Shown here one piece after another: positions 16,932-26,383 of a DNA stretch of 64,000 nucleotides. Every line of letters starts with the position of its first letter. The first letter of the stretch is position 1. Origin of the DNA: Bacillus sp. (in: firmicutes) (GTDB lineage: Bacteria; Bacillota; Bacilli; Bacillales; Bacillaceae); contig JAPSLL010000014.1 in the NCBI GenBank assembly GCA_031180805.1, positions 1-64,000 of the forward strand. Direction: 5' to 3'. Both the position numbers and the translations under genes were made by a program. The notes under the pieces are model-generated. The model was not told the DNA's origin. It worked only from the letters and a program-made list of their open reading frames with translations, and did not search any database.

Positions 16932-18083
16932 ATGAAGAAAACGGTCCATTTTGGAGCAGGAAATATTGGTAGAGGTTTTATAGGAGCGCTATTTTCTCAA
17001 TCTGGCTATCATGTTACATTTGTTGATATTGCTGATCAAATTATTAACCAGTTAAACGAGGAAAAGAGTTATCAAGTGAAGTTAGCAACAGATAAAGGTG
17101 AAACTACAAAAATTAATAATGTCTCTGGTCTAAATAATATGACGCAAGAAAATGAGGTTGTTAAAGCAATTCAACAAGCAACATATCTTACAACTGCAAT
17201 TGGTCCGAATATATTACCAAGAATTGCCCCATTAATTGCACGTGGATTGAAGGACCGTGTGAATAGTCAAGATGAAAAACTATATGTCATTGCTTGTGAA
17301 AATCAAATTGGTGCGACTGATATATTAAGAAAACATATCCTCGAACATTTAGATGATGAAACAAAAGGAAAATTAGCTGGTCGAGTTTATTTCTTTAATT
17401 CCGCAGTAGACCGTATTGTCCCAATTCAAGATAATAAAGGTTCTCTAGATGTTTTAGTTGAGACATATTATGAGTGGGTTGTTGAAACGAGTGAAATAAT
17501 TCCAGAAGTTCAAGGAATGAAAATTGTTGAAGATTTAGCTCCATATATTGAAAGAAAATTGTTTACTGTTAATACTGGTCATGCTGTAATTGCTTATTTA
17601 GGGTATTTAAGTGGTAAATCAACAATCGATCAAACATTGGCAGATGAAAAAATTGCGAAACAAGTTCAAGAAACACTGAAGGAAACAGGAGCATATTTAA
17701 TTAAGCAATACGGATTAGATGAAACGGAGCATACTAAATATATTAACAAAATCCTCGAACGCTTTAAAAATCCTTATTTAAATGATGCTGTTACACGTGT
17801 AGCCCGTGGACCAATTCGGAAGCTTGGACCTGAGGACAGATTAGTTCGCCCTGCAACAGAGGCACAAAAGGCAGGGTTATCGTATTCAAACCTAGCAAAG
17901 GCAATTGCTGCTGCACTTTTATTTGATTTCAATGAGGATGAAGAAGCACAAAAGCTTCAAGCAATGATTAAGGAAAATGGTGTAATGAATGTGTTAAAAG
18001 AAATCAGTAAATTAGATGAGAATAATGAAGTAACGAAAGAGGTTATTCATCAATATGAAAAGTTGCAACAAGAAGTAAAATAA
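16932..18083 (+). CDS. mtlD: Mannitol-1-phosphate 5-dehydrogenase
   Basis: A 383-residue NAD-dependent polyol dehydrogenase that turns mannitol-1-phosphate into fructose-6-phosphate. The Rossmann motif FGAGNIGRGFIG lies at residues 6-17. The catalytic block ERKLFTVNTGHAVIAYLG (about 207-224) contains the Lys-x5-Asn-x2-His pattern of this family. Six bases separate it from mtlR, with AAGGAATG as ribosome binding site. It is the last gene of the operon and is followed by a strong terminator. Confidence 0.96.
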   Translation: MKKTVHFGAGNIGRGFIGALFSQSGYHVTFVDIADQIINQLNEEKSYQVKLATDKGETTKINNVSGLNNMTQENEVVKAIQQATYLTTAIGPNILPRIAPLIARGLKDRVNSQDEKLYVIACENQIGATDILRKHILEHLDDETKGKLAGRVYFFNSAVDRIVPIQDNKGSLDVLVETYYEWVVETSEIIPEVQGMKIVEDLAPYIERKLFTVNTGHAVIAYLGYLSGKSTIDQTLADEKIAKQVQETLKETGAYLIKQYGLDETEHTKYINKILERFKNPYLNDAVTRVARGPIRKLGPEDRLVRPATEAQKAGLSYSNLAKAIAAALLFDFNEDEEAQKLQAMIKENGVMNVLKEISKLDENNEVTKEVIHQYEKLQQEVK

Positions 18084-18086
18084 TAT

Positions 18087-18126
18087 AAAAAAGTCGGGTA
18101 CGAATCTTTTCGTTCTCGACTTTTTT
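18087..18126 (+). terminator. Terminator of the mtl operon
   Basis: AAAAAAGTCG (18087-18096) pairs with CGACTTTTTT (18117-18126), with an inner ACGAA/TTCGT extension. A T-run follows the stem. Confidence 0.85.
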
Positions 18127-18244
18127 ATGCAATTTATATTCGCGTAATGAAGGGGACTAAGCTATTTCGGTTGTCCTGTCTAATCTAGAATATGGATTAA
18201 AAGTATTGGCTCATTTCTTAAGGATTATTGTTTTTATCAATAAT

Positions 18245-18328
18245 AGGTTGATTGTAGCTACTTTCGAGACTCCTGCATAGATGAGTGGGGCAGGTTAATG
18301 TTAAGCTAATACTCACGTGGAAATCAAC
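18245..18328. repeat. Decayed intergenic repeat element, copy A
   Basis: An 84-bp unit bounded by inverted GGTTGATT (18245-18252) and AATCAACC (18321-18328), with GAGACTCCTGC inside. The ends and internal motif resemble a GC-richer intergenic repeat known from many Bacillaceae (GTTGATT...GGAAATCAAC with CTCCTGCGGGA). This copy appears internally deleted. It lies in the 340-bp gene-free stretch after mtlD. Confidence 0.5.
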
Positions 18329-18467
18329 CTGCTAAATAAAAAGCCACAAAGTTTACAAAAAAAGCCAGATAAAATTATATAAATAGAAAGGTAAAGATAA
18401 CAGATTATGTCAAAATGAGTCATATGATCTAATGATAGATAAAAGCAATTTATTTATAGAAGATTCC

Positions 18468-18977
18468 CTATTTTAATTCTTTAAATAAAGGATGAAAAAA
18501 ACATAATAAAATTAAAATAATTGGGAGGGAAAGAATGATTGCTAAAAAAGGCCTTTTTGAATGTAAGCGTAAAAAAGGAAACATGATAAAGTTAAATACA
18601 AGTGACCACCATATATTCCAGTTATTATCATAATGAAATTTTCCTCGATGACTAAAATCGAATTCAATTAGCCAAAAAGCAAAAATCCATACAACTATAT
18701 AAATAGCTCCTTTCCAACCAGAGGGAAAAAAGCGAAGATACACGATAATCATTAGCGGAATAATAATAAATGAATAGATGATTTCAAGAAATGTATGATT
18801 TAACCAAGGTGTTTCAGGTGCATAAGACCATAAGGTATGCTGATAAAAAATAAAGTTATAAAGAAGATTGAAGATAATAAAAATTTGTATGGTCGGATAA
18901 TATCCCTTAAATGTTTCAAAATCAATATAAAGTAAAGATAATATGAAAAGAACTATGATTATAAATAGTAAGTACAT
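18468..18977 (-). CDS. CBO0543-like small integral membrane protein
   Basis: A 169-residue, strongly hydrophobic protein with about five membrane spans. The pattern with a central W-L-I-E-F-D (WLIEFDFSHRGKF) and WNIWWSLVFN followed by a final span with FFHPLF matches the CBO0543 family of Bacillaceae/Clostridia membrane proteins, whose function is unknown. GAGGCGGG precedes the ATG. It stands alone, flanked by two decayed repeat elements. Confidence 0.7.
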   Translation of the reverse strand: MYLLFIIIVLFILSLLYIDFETFKGYYPTIQIFIIFNLLYNFIFYQHTLWSYAPETPWLNHTFLEIIYSFIIIPLMIIVYLRFFPSGWKGAIYIVVWIFAFWLIEFDFSHRGKFHYDNNWNIWWSLVFNFIMFPFLRLHSKRPFLAIILSLPIILILLCFFHPLFKELK

Positions 18978-19098
18978 GGCCCGCCTCTTTTAAATGTCAT
19001 CATTTTTACTCATCCCTTATGAGTATTCCACAAGTTATCTAAAAAAATCCAAATATTGTTAGAAAACGCGTTTAAGATAAAGACTTATTAAACTTTGT

Positions 19099-19224
19099 TG
19101 TTGATTTCAGCACGAAGGATACGCTTTCCGGGCTGCTCGGTAGTGTCCGCGCCTTAAGAGCCTTTTGCGTCTCCTATTGACAAGCTTCTCTAAGCAAGTG
19201 TCTCATGGTATACGTTCCACTCAA
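19099..19224. repeat. Decayed intergenic repeat element, copy B (opposite orientation)
   Basis: Begins GTTGATTTCAGC, includes CGCTTTCCGGGCTG and GTCCGCGCC, and ends CGTTCCACTCAAT. This is the usual order of the Bacillaceae repeat seen as copy A but read in the other direction and less deleted. Its GC content is clearly above its surroundings. No coding frame fits. It fills much of the 420-bp gap before the pectin locus. Confidence 0.5.
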
Positions 19225-19297
19225 TATTCTTCAATAGCCAAGATAAAAAGTTACAACGATAAAAATTCCTTTATTTCATTCATCCAAGTACTACAAT

Positions 19298-19330
19298 TGC
19301 AAAAAAGTCTTACTCTATGCAAAAAATGAT
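19298..19330 (+). promoter_or_regulatory. Paired A-tract boxes upstream of the acetylesterase gene
   Basis: TGCAAAAAAGTCT (19298-19310) and TGCAAAAAATGAT (19318-19330) are direct repeats 20 bp apart, two helical turns. They match boxes upstream of yetA and yesU in the same locus. Direct repeats at this spacing are typical for AraC-type activators; the likely binder is the AraC regulator at 30256. Confidence 0.5.
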
Positions 19331-19427
19331 TAGCACCTAAAGCAATAATATCAAAAATATCTAATAGGTGATTATTTACCCTTGTTTTAAGATTAGATTA
19401 GAATCTTAAAAAGGAGTGAACAAGTAA

Positions 19428-20066
19428 ATGGAGAAGCCTATTAACATATTCCTTGCAGGTGATTCTACCGTCCAAACATATAAGAAAGACGAAGTTCAAG
19501 GTGGATGGGGAGAATTTCTCGAAAATCATTTGCCAAACGAAATAAACGTGTTTAATTATGCAATTGGCGGGAGAAGCTCTAAAACATTCATTGAAGAAGG
19601 CAGACTGGATAATATGCTTAAAAATATGACAAAGAATGACTATCTGTTCGTTCAAATGGGGCATAATGACGCAACAAAAAACAGACCAGAACGCTATACA
19701 GATCCGATGACAACATATAAAGACTACATTCTCAAATATATCGACAGTGCGAGACATATTTCTGCTATTCCAATACTTATAACACCAGTTGCAAGATTGA
19801 ATGTTGAAGATGAAGGCTTTAAAAATGATTTCTCTGAATATTGTCAAGCATTGCAGGAAGTTGCAGTAGAAAAGGATGTTCCATTAATTGATTTAATGAG
19901 TGAAAGTTTGCTTTTTTATGAAACGATTGGGTATGAGGCTACCTTTCAATTGTTTATGGCTTCAATTAATCATACAGATTTCACCCATTTTACAAAAAAA
20001 GGTGCAAATGAAATTGCAAAGCTTGTTGCAAAGGGGTTTCAACAAATAATGAAGGAATGCAATTAA
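19428..20066 (+). CDS. GDSL-type esterase, rhamnogalacturonan acetylesterase family
   Basis: A 212-residue SGNH hydrolase that probably removes acetyl groups from rhamnogalacturonan oligosaccharides. Block I is AGDST with nucleophile Ser13; block II has the oxyanion Gly (YAIGGRSSKTF, about residues 44-54); block III is MGHND; block V is DFTHF with the Asp-x2-His pair. It resembles B. subtilis YesT/YesY. No signal peptide is present, so it acts in the cytosol on imported sugars. AAAGGAGTG precedes the ATG, and a small TTAAGATT/AATCTTAA hairpin (19387-19409) abuts this site. Confidence 0.87.
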   Translation: MEKPINIFLAGDSTVQTYKKDEVQGGWGEFLENHLPNEINVFNYAIGGRSSKTFIEEGRLDNMLKNMTKNDYLFVQMGHNDATKNRPERYTDPMTTYKDYILKYIDSARHISAIPILITPVARLNVEDEGFKNDFSEYCQALQEVAVEKDVPLIDLMSESLLFYETIGYEATFQLFMASINHTDFTHFTKKGANEIAKLVAKGFQQIMKECN

Positions 20067-20241
20067 AAGATAAATCAGTTATATGGGCAAAAGCTTATTT
20101 AAAAGGAAATCAAACGTATCTTCCATATATTTAAGAACGATTAATTTGATAACGGACTCTGAAGGCGATTCCTCTATATCGTCCTCATTTCTTACTCGTT
20201 TAAACAATGGATGCTTATAAAATTTTATAGGAGGTAAGTAT

Positions 20242-22086
20242 ATGAGTGATCAAATGATTCCTAGGCAAATGGAATTTCTTAATCGTGGATTAATTGCTAT
20301 TAAAGTTGAAAGAGGTGTATACATCGGCTGGAGGCTTCTAGGCAGTGACAATGAACAAATTGGTTTTTATGTATATCGTGATGGTGAGATATTAAACGAA
20401 ATGCCAATTTGTCATAGTACGAATTTTCTTGACGAGAATGGTTCTATTGATTCCACCTATTCGGTAATGGGAGTAGTAAACGAAAAAGAGCAATCAATAT
20501 CTGAGAGTGTTCATGTGTGGGAACAAAATTATTTAACAGTGCCTTTACAACAGCCAAAAGATGGGATCACTCCAGACGGTATATCCTATACATATAGTGC
20601 GAATGATGCGAGTGTTGGTGATATCGATGGTGATGGGGAATATGAAATTATTTTAAAATGGGATCCATCTAATTCGAAGGATAATGCACATAAAGGCTAT
20701 ACAGGTAATGTTTTTCTAGACGCTTATAAAATGAATGGAACTCATTTATGGAGAATTGATTTAGGCAGGAATATTCGAGCTGGTGCACATTATACTCAAT
20801 TTATGGTATATGACCTTGATGGGGATGGAAAAGCAGAAATTGCATGTAAAACCGCTGATGGAACAATCGATGGAACTGGTCAAATCATTGGGGATGGTTT
20901 AGCAGATTATCGAAATTCAGAAGGCTTCATTTTAGAAGGTCCTGAGTTTTTAACGATTTTTGATGGTGAAACAGGGAAAGAAATCGTAACAACAGATTAT
21001 GATCCACCAAGAGGAAATGGGGCTGATTGGGGTGATAATGAAGGGAATCGAGTCGATCGCTTTCTTGCGTGTGTAGCTTATTTAGATGGTGTTCGTCCAA
21101 GCTTAGTTATGTGTCGTGGTTATTACACGAGATCTGTCCTTGTTGCTTATAACTATCATGAGGGTAAGCTAGAGAAGGTTTGGAAGTTTGATAGTCAAGA
21201 TCCTGGTAACAGTCATTATGCAGGGCAAGGAAATCATAGTGTGAGTGTTGCTGACGTTGATCAAGATGGTAAAGACGAGATCATTTATGGATCAGCTGTC
21301 ATTGATCATGATGGAAAAGGGTTATATTCTACTGGATTGGGCCATGGGGATGCGATGCATGTTGGAAACTTAATCCCTAGTCGTTCTGGATTAGAGGTCT
21401 TTCAAGTGCATGAAGTCCCTTCTAATTTTGGAACTGAAATTCATGACGCTCGTACTGGTGAAATTTTATGGGGATTACCATCAACGGGTGATGTTGGAAG
21501 GGGAATGGCTGCAGATATCGATCCTCGCTATGAAGGTGTTGAAGTTTGGTCATCAACGCATTGGAAAATAGGAGGAGATGGACTTTATAGTAGTAGTGGT
21601 GAATGCATCACAGAAAAAACTCCACAATCCTTTAACTTCACGATTTGGTGGGATGGTGATTTATTAAGGGAGCTCCTAGATCATGAGTATAATGAGGAAA
21701 GTGGTATTGGAATTGGGAAAATTGATAAATGGGATTATAAAAAAGGAAGACTTATCAATCTATTAACAGCTGAAGGAACGCGTTCGAATAATGGCACAAA
21801 AGGAAACCCGTGTCTTCAAGCGGATTTATTTGGTGATTGGCGAGAGGAAGTCATTTGGCGAACAGAGGACAGCAGCGCATTACGGATTTATACAACAGTT
21901 GAAATGACTGATTATCGCATAAGAACATTGATGCATGATCCGATGTATCGAGTAGCTATTGCATGGCAAAACACAGCTTATAACCAACCACCACATCCAA
22001 GCTTTTTTATTGGACATGGGATGGAACCCCCTCACTATAAACCGATATATGATGTGAAAACATCTAAGTCAATGGTAAAGAAATAG
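20242..22086 (+). CDS. Rhamnogalacturonan lyase, PL11 (YesX-like, cytosolic)
   Basis: A 614-residue eight-bladed beta-propeller lyase that cleaves the rhamnose-galacturonate backbone of RG-I by beta-elimination. Calcium-binding repeats DIDGDGEYE, DLDGDGKAE and DVDQDGKDE are visible, together with GNHSVSVADVD and GLGHGDAMHVG, which are typical of PL11. It lacks a signal peptide and is about the length of B. subtilis YesX (exo-type, 612 residues) rather than secreted YesW. AGGAGGT precedes the ATG. It follows the acetylesterase after 175 bp with no convincing terminator, so co-transcription is possible. Confidence 0.92.
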   Translation: MSDQMIPRQMEFLNRGLIAIKVERGVYIGWRLLGSDNEQIGFYVYRDGEILNEMPICHSTNFLDENGSIDSTYSVMGVVNEKEQSISESVHVWEQNYLTVPLQQPKDGITPDGISYTYSANDASVGDIDGDGEYEIILKWDPSNSKDNAHKGYTGNVFLDAYKMNGTHLWRIDLGRNIRAGAHYTQFMVYDLDGDGKAEIACKTADGTIDGTGQIIGDGLADYRNSEGFILEGPEFLTIFDGETGKEIVTTDYDPPRGNGADWGDNEGNRVDRFLACVAYLDGVRPSLVMCRGYYTRSVLVAYNYHEGKLEKVWKFDSQDPGNSHYAGQGNHSVSVADVDQDGKDEIIYGSAVIDHDGKGLYSTGLGHGDAMHVGNLIPSRSGLEVFQVHEVPSNFGTEIHDARTGEILWGLPSTGDVGRGMAADIDPRYEGVEVWSSTHWKIGGDGLYSSSGECITEKTPQSFNFTIWWDGDLLRELLDHEYNEESGIGIGKIDKWDYKKGRLINLLTAEGTRSNNGTKGNPCLQADLFGDWREEVIWRTEDSSALRIYTTVEMTDYRIRTLMHDPMYRVAIAWQNTAYNQPPHPSFFIGHGMEPPHYKPIYDVKTSKSMVKK

Positions 22087-22228
22087 CAGGTGTTTGAAAA
22101 GTAAGTCTAATACTCCTTTCAAGTAAAGACCAATTTTTAAACGAAAATTGAAGGGTTTTTATCGCTATCTGAATTTTTGGTCTTAAAGATTTTATCAATA
22201 TCATCTGAAAAGGAACGGGGGAATATTC

Positions 22229-23428
22229 TTGGCAAAGGGGACAAAGTCGAAAGCAGAACGAAAGATGTACAGAGATCCGTTAACAGATGTGAAAATAACG
22301 CAATTGACAGATCATTTTGCACATAGCTATCATCTTTATTTTACGAATAATGGTTGGTATGAAAATAACAGCAAATTATTATTTGGCTCTGACCGAAACA
22401 ATTGTACAAATTTATATAGTATTGATTTAAACAGTGGAGAGATAACGCAATTAACTGATTTTAATCGAGAGCAAAAACCAGGAATTCAAGGAACTTTCAT
22501 CAATCCTACTAAGTTAGAAGCCTATTTCATTGTTGATACATTTATAATCGCGATCGATTTAAAATCTTATGATGAGCAAGTATTATTCCAACTACCTAAT
22601 GGATTTAAATTCAGCAATTTAAGCTGTACGGCAGATGGAACCCTACTATGCTTTGGATTAACTGAGGATTTAACAACCTCGATTAACAGCAATCTATCTG
22701 GTGGGTATGTAGGTTTTGCGGAAATGGAAGCTGCAAGACCATTAAGTAAAATCTGTCTACTAAATCTTATAACAGGAGAGGTAGAGGTAGTTCATGAGGA
22801 ACATCGTTGGATTGGTCATGTTAATGCATCTCCAACACAGCCAAACATCCTTACATATTGTCATGAAGGACCTTGGGATATCGTTGACCACCGTATATGG
22901 GTTCTTGATTTAGAAAGTGGAGATAAATGGAAAGTTGCTACCGATGGAGATATGAAATTTGCTGGTCATGAGTATTGGCATGAAGATGGTATGACAATTG
23001 GTTATCATGGTTTTACACAGACGTTAGAACGGAAGGATGGCAAATTTTTAGGTTCTGTTAAGTATGATAATACAGAAAAGGAAGAGTTTGATTTTCCGTA
23101 TCAAAACATGCATATTCATTCAAAAGATAGCGAATATATAGTTGGTGACGGGCAGCAAACAACAGCTTATCATGGTGAATTTTATCAAGATTGTTTGTTT
23201 CTCTGGAAAAAGATTAATGGCGTACTTGAAGGGCCACGAGTTCTTTGTAAACATCGTAGCAGTTTCCATATACAACAAATCCACGTTCATCCATGCTTTA
23301 GTCCAGATAAGAAAAATATCCTTTTTACGAGTGATCGTGATGGGTATGGGAATGTTTACCTCGCTGATGTGCCAATTTTTGAAACTTTACCTCTTCTTAA
23401 TGAGGATAAGCTTTTAGTTAAAAAATGA
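22229..23428 (+). CDS. ogl: Oligogalacturonate lyase, PL22
   Basis: A 399-residue seven-bladed beta-propeller enzyme that splits unsaturated digalacturonate to keto-deoxyuronate units in the cytosol. The N-terminal KGTKSKAERKMYRDPLTD, ITQLTDHFAHSYHLYF and SDRNNCTNLY are typical of the family. The metal site Q-x2-H-x-H is present as QQIHVH near residue 350, with a further His in QNMHIH. The start is TTG behind ACGGGGGAAT. A strong terminator follows directly, so it ends the first transcription unit of the locus. Confidence 0.93.
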   Translation: MAKGTKSKAERKMYRDPLTDVKITQLTDHFAHSYHLYFTNNGWYENNSKLLFGSDRNNCTNLYSIDLNSGEITQLTDFNREQKPGIQGTFINPTKLEAYFIVDTFIIAIDLKSYDEQVLFQLPNGFKFSNLSCTADGTLLCFGLTEDLTTSINSNLSGGYVGFAEMEAARPLSKICLLNLITGEVEVVHEEHRWIGHVNASPTQPNILTYCHEGPWDIVDHRIWVLDLESGDKWKVATDGDMKFAGHEYWHEDGMTIGYHGFTQTLERKDGKFLGSVKYDNTEKEEFDFPYQNMHIHSKDSEYIVGDGQQTTAYHGEFYQDCLFLWKKINGVLEGPRVLCKHRSSFHIQQIHVHPCFSPDKKNILFTSDRDGYGNVYLADVPIFETLPLLNEDKLLVKK

Positions 23429-23436
23429 AACTATTG

Positions 23437-23470
23437 CCTAAGCTCAATTAGTTTGTAGCTTAGGTTTTTT
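23437..23470 (+). terminator. Terminator after ogl
   Basis: CCTAAGCT (23437-23444) pairs with AGCTTAGG (23457-23464), followed by six T. Confidence 0.85.
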
Positions 23471-23479
23471 AATTTTTGA

Positions 23480-23511
23480 TTCAAAAAATGATGATCTGTG
23501 CAAAAAAATCT
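23480..23511 (+). promoter_or_regulatory. Paired A-tract boxes upstream of the yetA-like gene
   Basis: TTCAAAAAATGAT (23480-23492) and TGCAAAAAAATCT (23499-23511), 19 bp apart. The same two box variants (ending ATGAT and TCT) occur upstream of the acetylesterase gene, in reverse order. Confidence 0.5.
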
Positions 23512-23614
23512 AAGTGAAAATAGGTATAAAACAAATTTTTCGTGTTGTTTGAAAAATCACTATAAAGAATAATAGTTGTTGAATGTAATAGAGGATTGAA
23601 AGGATGTGGCTATA

Positions 23615-26185
23615 TTGAGGTTAAAGTGGTTAAAAATGATTCCTAAAGGGGTAGTAGGTGTATCATGGGGAGTACCATGGGAAAAGGGAAAGCTTTATCT
23701 TGAAGACTCTATTTGTTTAGAAAATAAACATGGTGAAAAAATCCCTATCCAAAGCTGGCCGACAGCATACTGGTCAGATGGCAGCGTGAAATGGACAGGG
23801 CATAGTGCAGTGATAGACTCAAACGAAGACACTTTTGAATTAACAATTGGTGAGAATAAGAAAATAAATACAATGGTTTATGTCGAAGAGAAAGGGGATC
23901 AAGTAGTCGTCAATACTGGATTATTACAAATCCATTTAAATAAGCAAGGTACTAATATAATTGAAGAAATTTATCATGAAAGAAAGCTAGTTAGTAACGA
24001 TATAAAGCTTATAGCTATGAAGGAATTGCGGGAAAATCAAAAGAATATGAACATCCGAAGGGAAGTTCCTTTAGAAAGTAAGATTCAACATATTGAAATA
24101 GAACAAAAAGGACCTGTAAAAGCAGTTATAAAAATTACAGGCAACCATTATGTCGAAGATTTCCAGAAACGTCAATCTGAACTTCCTTTTCAGTTAAGGC
24201 TTTATTTTTATGCTGGAACTGCATCAATGAATATTGTCCATACGTTTTTTTATGATGGTGACCCACAAGTTGATTTTATTAAAGGGATTGGGATCGAAGT
24301 TTCAACAATTGTTAAAGGGGAAGACTGGAATCGACATATTCATTTTGGTGGGGATGATGCGCTGTATACGGAACCTGCACAGCTACTTTTAACGAGACGA
24401 CTTGGAAATGCTGATGGGCTATATGATAAACAAATCTCAGGAGAAATAGTCCAGCTTAATCAAACGAAAAATTGCGAATTACTCAATCATGTTGAACAAA
24501 ATCCGATTTGGAATGATTTTAAATTAACACAAGATTCAGCCGATCATTACAAGATAATGAAACGAACGAATGAACAATGCTCATGGATAGAAGCAACACA
24601 TGGCAAGCGAGCAAAGGGATTTGTTTATACAGGTGGAATAAATGGTGGAATTGGTTGCGGTATAAAAAATTTTTGGCAGAAGCATCCATCATCATTAGAG
24701 GTAGCGGGATTATCCACCGAAAACCCGAAAATTAGACTATGGTTTTGGTCACCAGATGTAGAAGCGATGGATTTACGACATTATAATACCAAGGCACATG
24801 TAGTAAGTGCATATGAAGGCTTTGATGAAATGCGGGCGACACCTTTTGGAATTGCTAATACGAGTGAAGCATTTCTAGAATGGTTTTTTCATCCACCAAC
24901 AAAGGAGGAATTAATCAATAGAATGAATGATTGGCAGTCTCCTCTTTTATTAGTTTGCGAGCCTGAATATTACTATAAGACAAAAGCACTCGGTATATGG
25001 GGATTACCTAATACAACTCATCCTGTCAAAGCAAAATTAGAAGCTCAGCTTAATGAAGCAGTTAGCTTTTATAAAGATGAAATTGACCAACGAAGATGGT
25101 ATGGCTATTGGCATTATGGGGATGTCATGCATACTTATGACTCTGTTCGACATCAATGGCGGTATGACTTCGGTGGATATGCATGGCAAAATACGGAGTT
25201 AGTCCCTAATATTTGGCTATGGTACGCATTTTTACGATCAGGTCGTGAAGATATTTTTATTATGGCAGAGGCAATGACAAGACATACGAGTGAGGTAGAC
25301 TGTTACCATTTTGGAGAATATGCTGGACTTGGCTCAAGACATAATGTTGTACATTGGGGTTGCGGATGTAAAGAGGCAAGAATTAGTATGGCAGGGCTCC
25401 ATAAGATTTATTATTATTTAACAACAGATGAACGGACAGGTGACCTTTTACATGAAGTGAGAGATGCTGATAAGACGATAGGACATTTAGATCCAATGCG
25501 AGAGTTTTATCCGAAAGACGGGCAAAAGACACATGCTCGAATCGGTCCTGATTGGGCAGCGTTTTGTTCAAACTGGTTCACTGAATGGGAAAGAACACAG
25601 GACAAACAGTACCTGCAAAAAATCATCAAAGGGATCAGCGGGTTAAAAACACTACCTTTACGACTTCTCTCAGGTCCGACCTTTGGATATGAACCAGAGA
25701 CAAACGAATTAATTCATATCGGGGATGGAAAAGGTGCCTACCATATGGTAATTGCCTTTGGTGCTCCACAAGCTTGGATAGAAATTGCTCAAGAGCTCAA
25801 GGATGCTGAGTTTGAAAATATGCTTATTGAGTTTGGCGAATTTTATGTTCTTTCGAATGAAGAAAAACTATTACAAAGTAATGGAATCCTGTACGATAAG
25901 CTTTTTAGTTTACCTATGCTAGCTGCCGGTATGGTGGCATATGCAGCTGCTAAGAAAAAAGATCCAAACCTTGCAGAAACAGCCTGGAATCTATTATTAG
26001 ACAATGAAATAAGTGAGATGTGTTTGCCAATTGAAAGGAAAAAGGTAAAAAGCTGGAGAACGTTAACAGAGGTTTCCGATATTACGACAAATACAACCTC
26101 ACAATGGTGTTTAAACACAATAATCGCATTAGAGTTAATAGGTGAATATCTTCCAAATGATAAGAGCAAAAAAGTATTACTATGA
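23615..26185 (+). CDS. yetA: YetA-like exo-rhamnogalacturonan lyase family protein
   Basis: An 856-residue protein (B. subtilis YetA is 857) of the exo-rhamnogalacturonan lyase-like family related to PL26. It has an N-terminal beta-sandwich (VSWGVPWEKGKLYLED, WPTAYWSDGSVKWTGHSAV) and a C-terminal alpha-barrel with Trp/His-rich blocks such as YGYWHYGDVMHTYD, RYDFGGYAWQNTE and GLGSRHNVVHWGCGC. No signal peptide is present. B. subtilis has yetA next to lplABCD, and lplABC follow here. I take TTG 23615 (AAAGGA 10 nt upstream); GTG 23606 is the alternative. It has its own transcription start, since a terminator separates it from ogl. Confidence 0.87.
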   Translation: MRLKWLKMIPKGVVGVSWGVPWEKGKLYLEDSICLENKHGEKIPIQSWPTAYWSDGSVKWTGHSAVIDSNEDTFELTIGENKKINTMVYVEEKGDQVVVNTGLLQIHLNKQGTNIIEEIYHERKLVSNDIKLIAMKELRENQKNMNIRREVPLESKIQHIEIEQKGPVKAVIKITGNHYVEDFQKRQSELPFQLRLYFYAGTASMNIVHTFFYDGDPQVDFIKGIGIEVSTIVKGEDWNRHIHFGGDDALYTEPAQLLLTRRLGNADGLYDKQISGEIVQLNQTKNCELLNHVEQNPIWNDFKLTQDSADHYKIMKRTNEQCSWIEATHGKRAKGFVYTGGINGGIGCGIKNFWQKHPSSLEVAGLSTENPKIRLWFWSPDVEAMDLRHYNTKAHVVSAYEGFDEMRATPFGIANTSEAFLEWFFHPPTKEELINRMNDWQSPLLLVCEPEYYYKTKALGIWGLPNTTHPVKAKLEAQLNEAVSFYKDEIDQRRWYGYWHYGDVMHTYDSVRHQWRYDFGGYAWQNTELVPNIWLWYAFLRSGREDIFIMAEAMTRHTSEVDCYHFGEYAGLGSRHNVVHWGCGCKEARISMAGLHKIYYYLTTDERTGDLLHEVRDADKTIGHLDPMREFYPKDGQKTHARIGPDWAAFCSNWFTEWERTQDKQYLQKIIKGISGLKTLPLRLLSGPTFGYEPETNELIHIGDGKGAYHMVIAFGAPQAWIEIAQELKDAEFENMLIEFGEFYVLSNEEKLLQSNGILYDKLFSLPMLAAGMVAYAAAKKKDPNLAETAWNLLLDNEISEMCLPIERKKVKSWRTLTEVSDITTNTTSQWCLNTIIALELIGEYLPNDKSKKVLL

Positions 26186-26306
26186 CAAAAATTTCATAAA
26201 TAATGCAAAATCTCAGATATAACACGGGATAGACAAACGACAAAAAAATATAATTGTCAGAAAATTTCGTGAGGCTTAATGTGAAAGGAGAAATCAACCG
26301 CTTACA
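26183..26306 (+). promoter_or_regulatory. lplA promoter region
   Basis: A -10 TATAAT (26249-26254) is followed by TG; its -35 position (GGGATA) is poor, which suggests activator dependence. Boxes TGACAAAAATTTC (26183) and TGCAAAATCTC (26204) lie 21 bp apart upstream, weaker forms of the A-tract pairs. The spacer contains GACAAACGACA, similar to that before yesU. A cre-like ATCAACCGCTTACA (26293-26306) matches the CcpA consensus except for its first two bases. Confidence 0.45.
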
Positions 26307-26383
26307 GTGTGTAAAACAACTTACATGAGATTTAAAAGTAAATGGTTGATTTAAGAGAACGAACAATTTTAGGGGGAATAAAA

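Noticed and set aside
20067-20241. Possible gene remnant between acetylesterase and YesX-like lyase
   Set aside because: No coherent frame or recognisable motif; treated as spacer.
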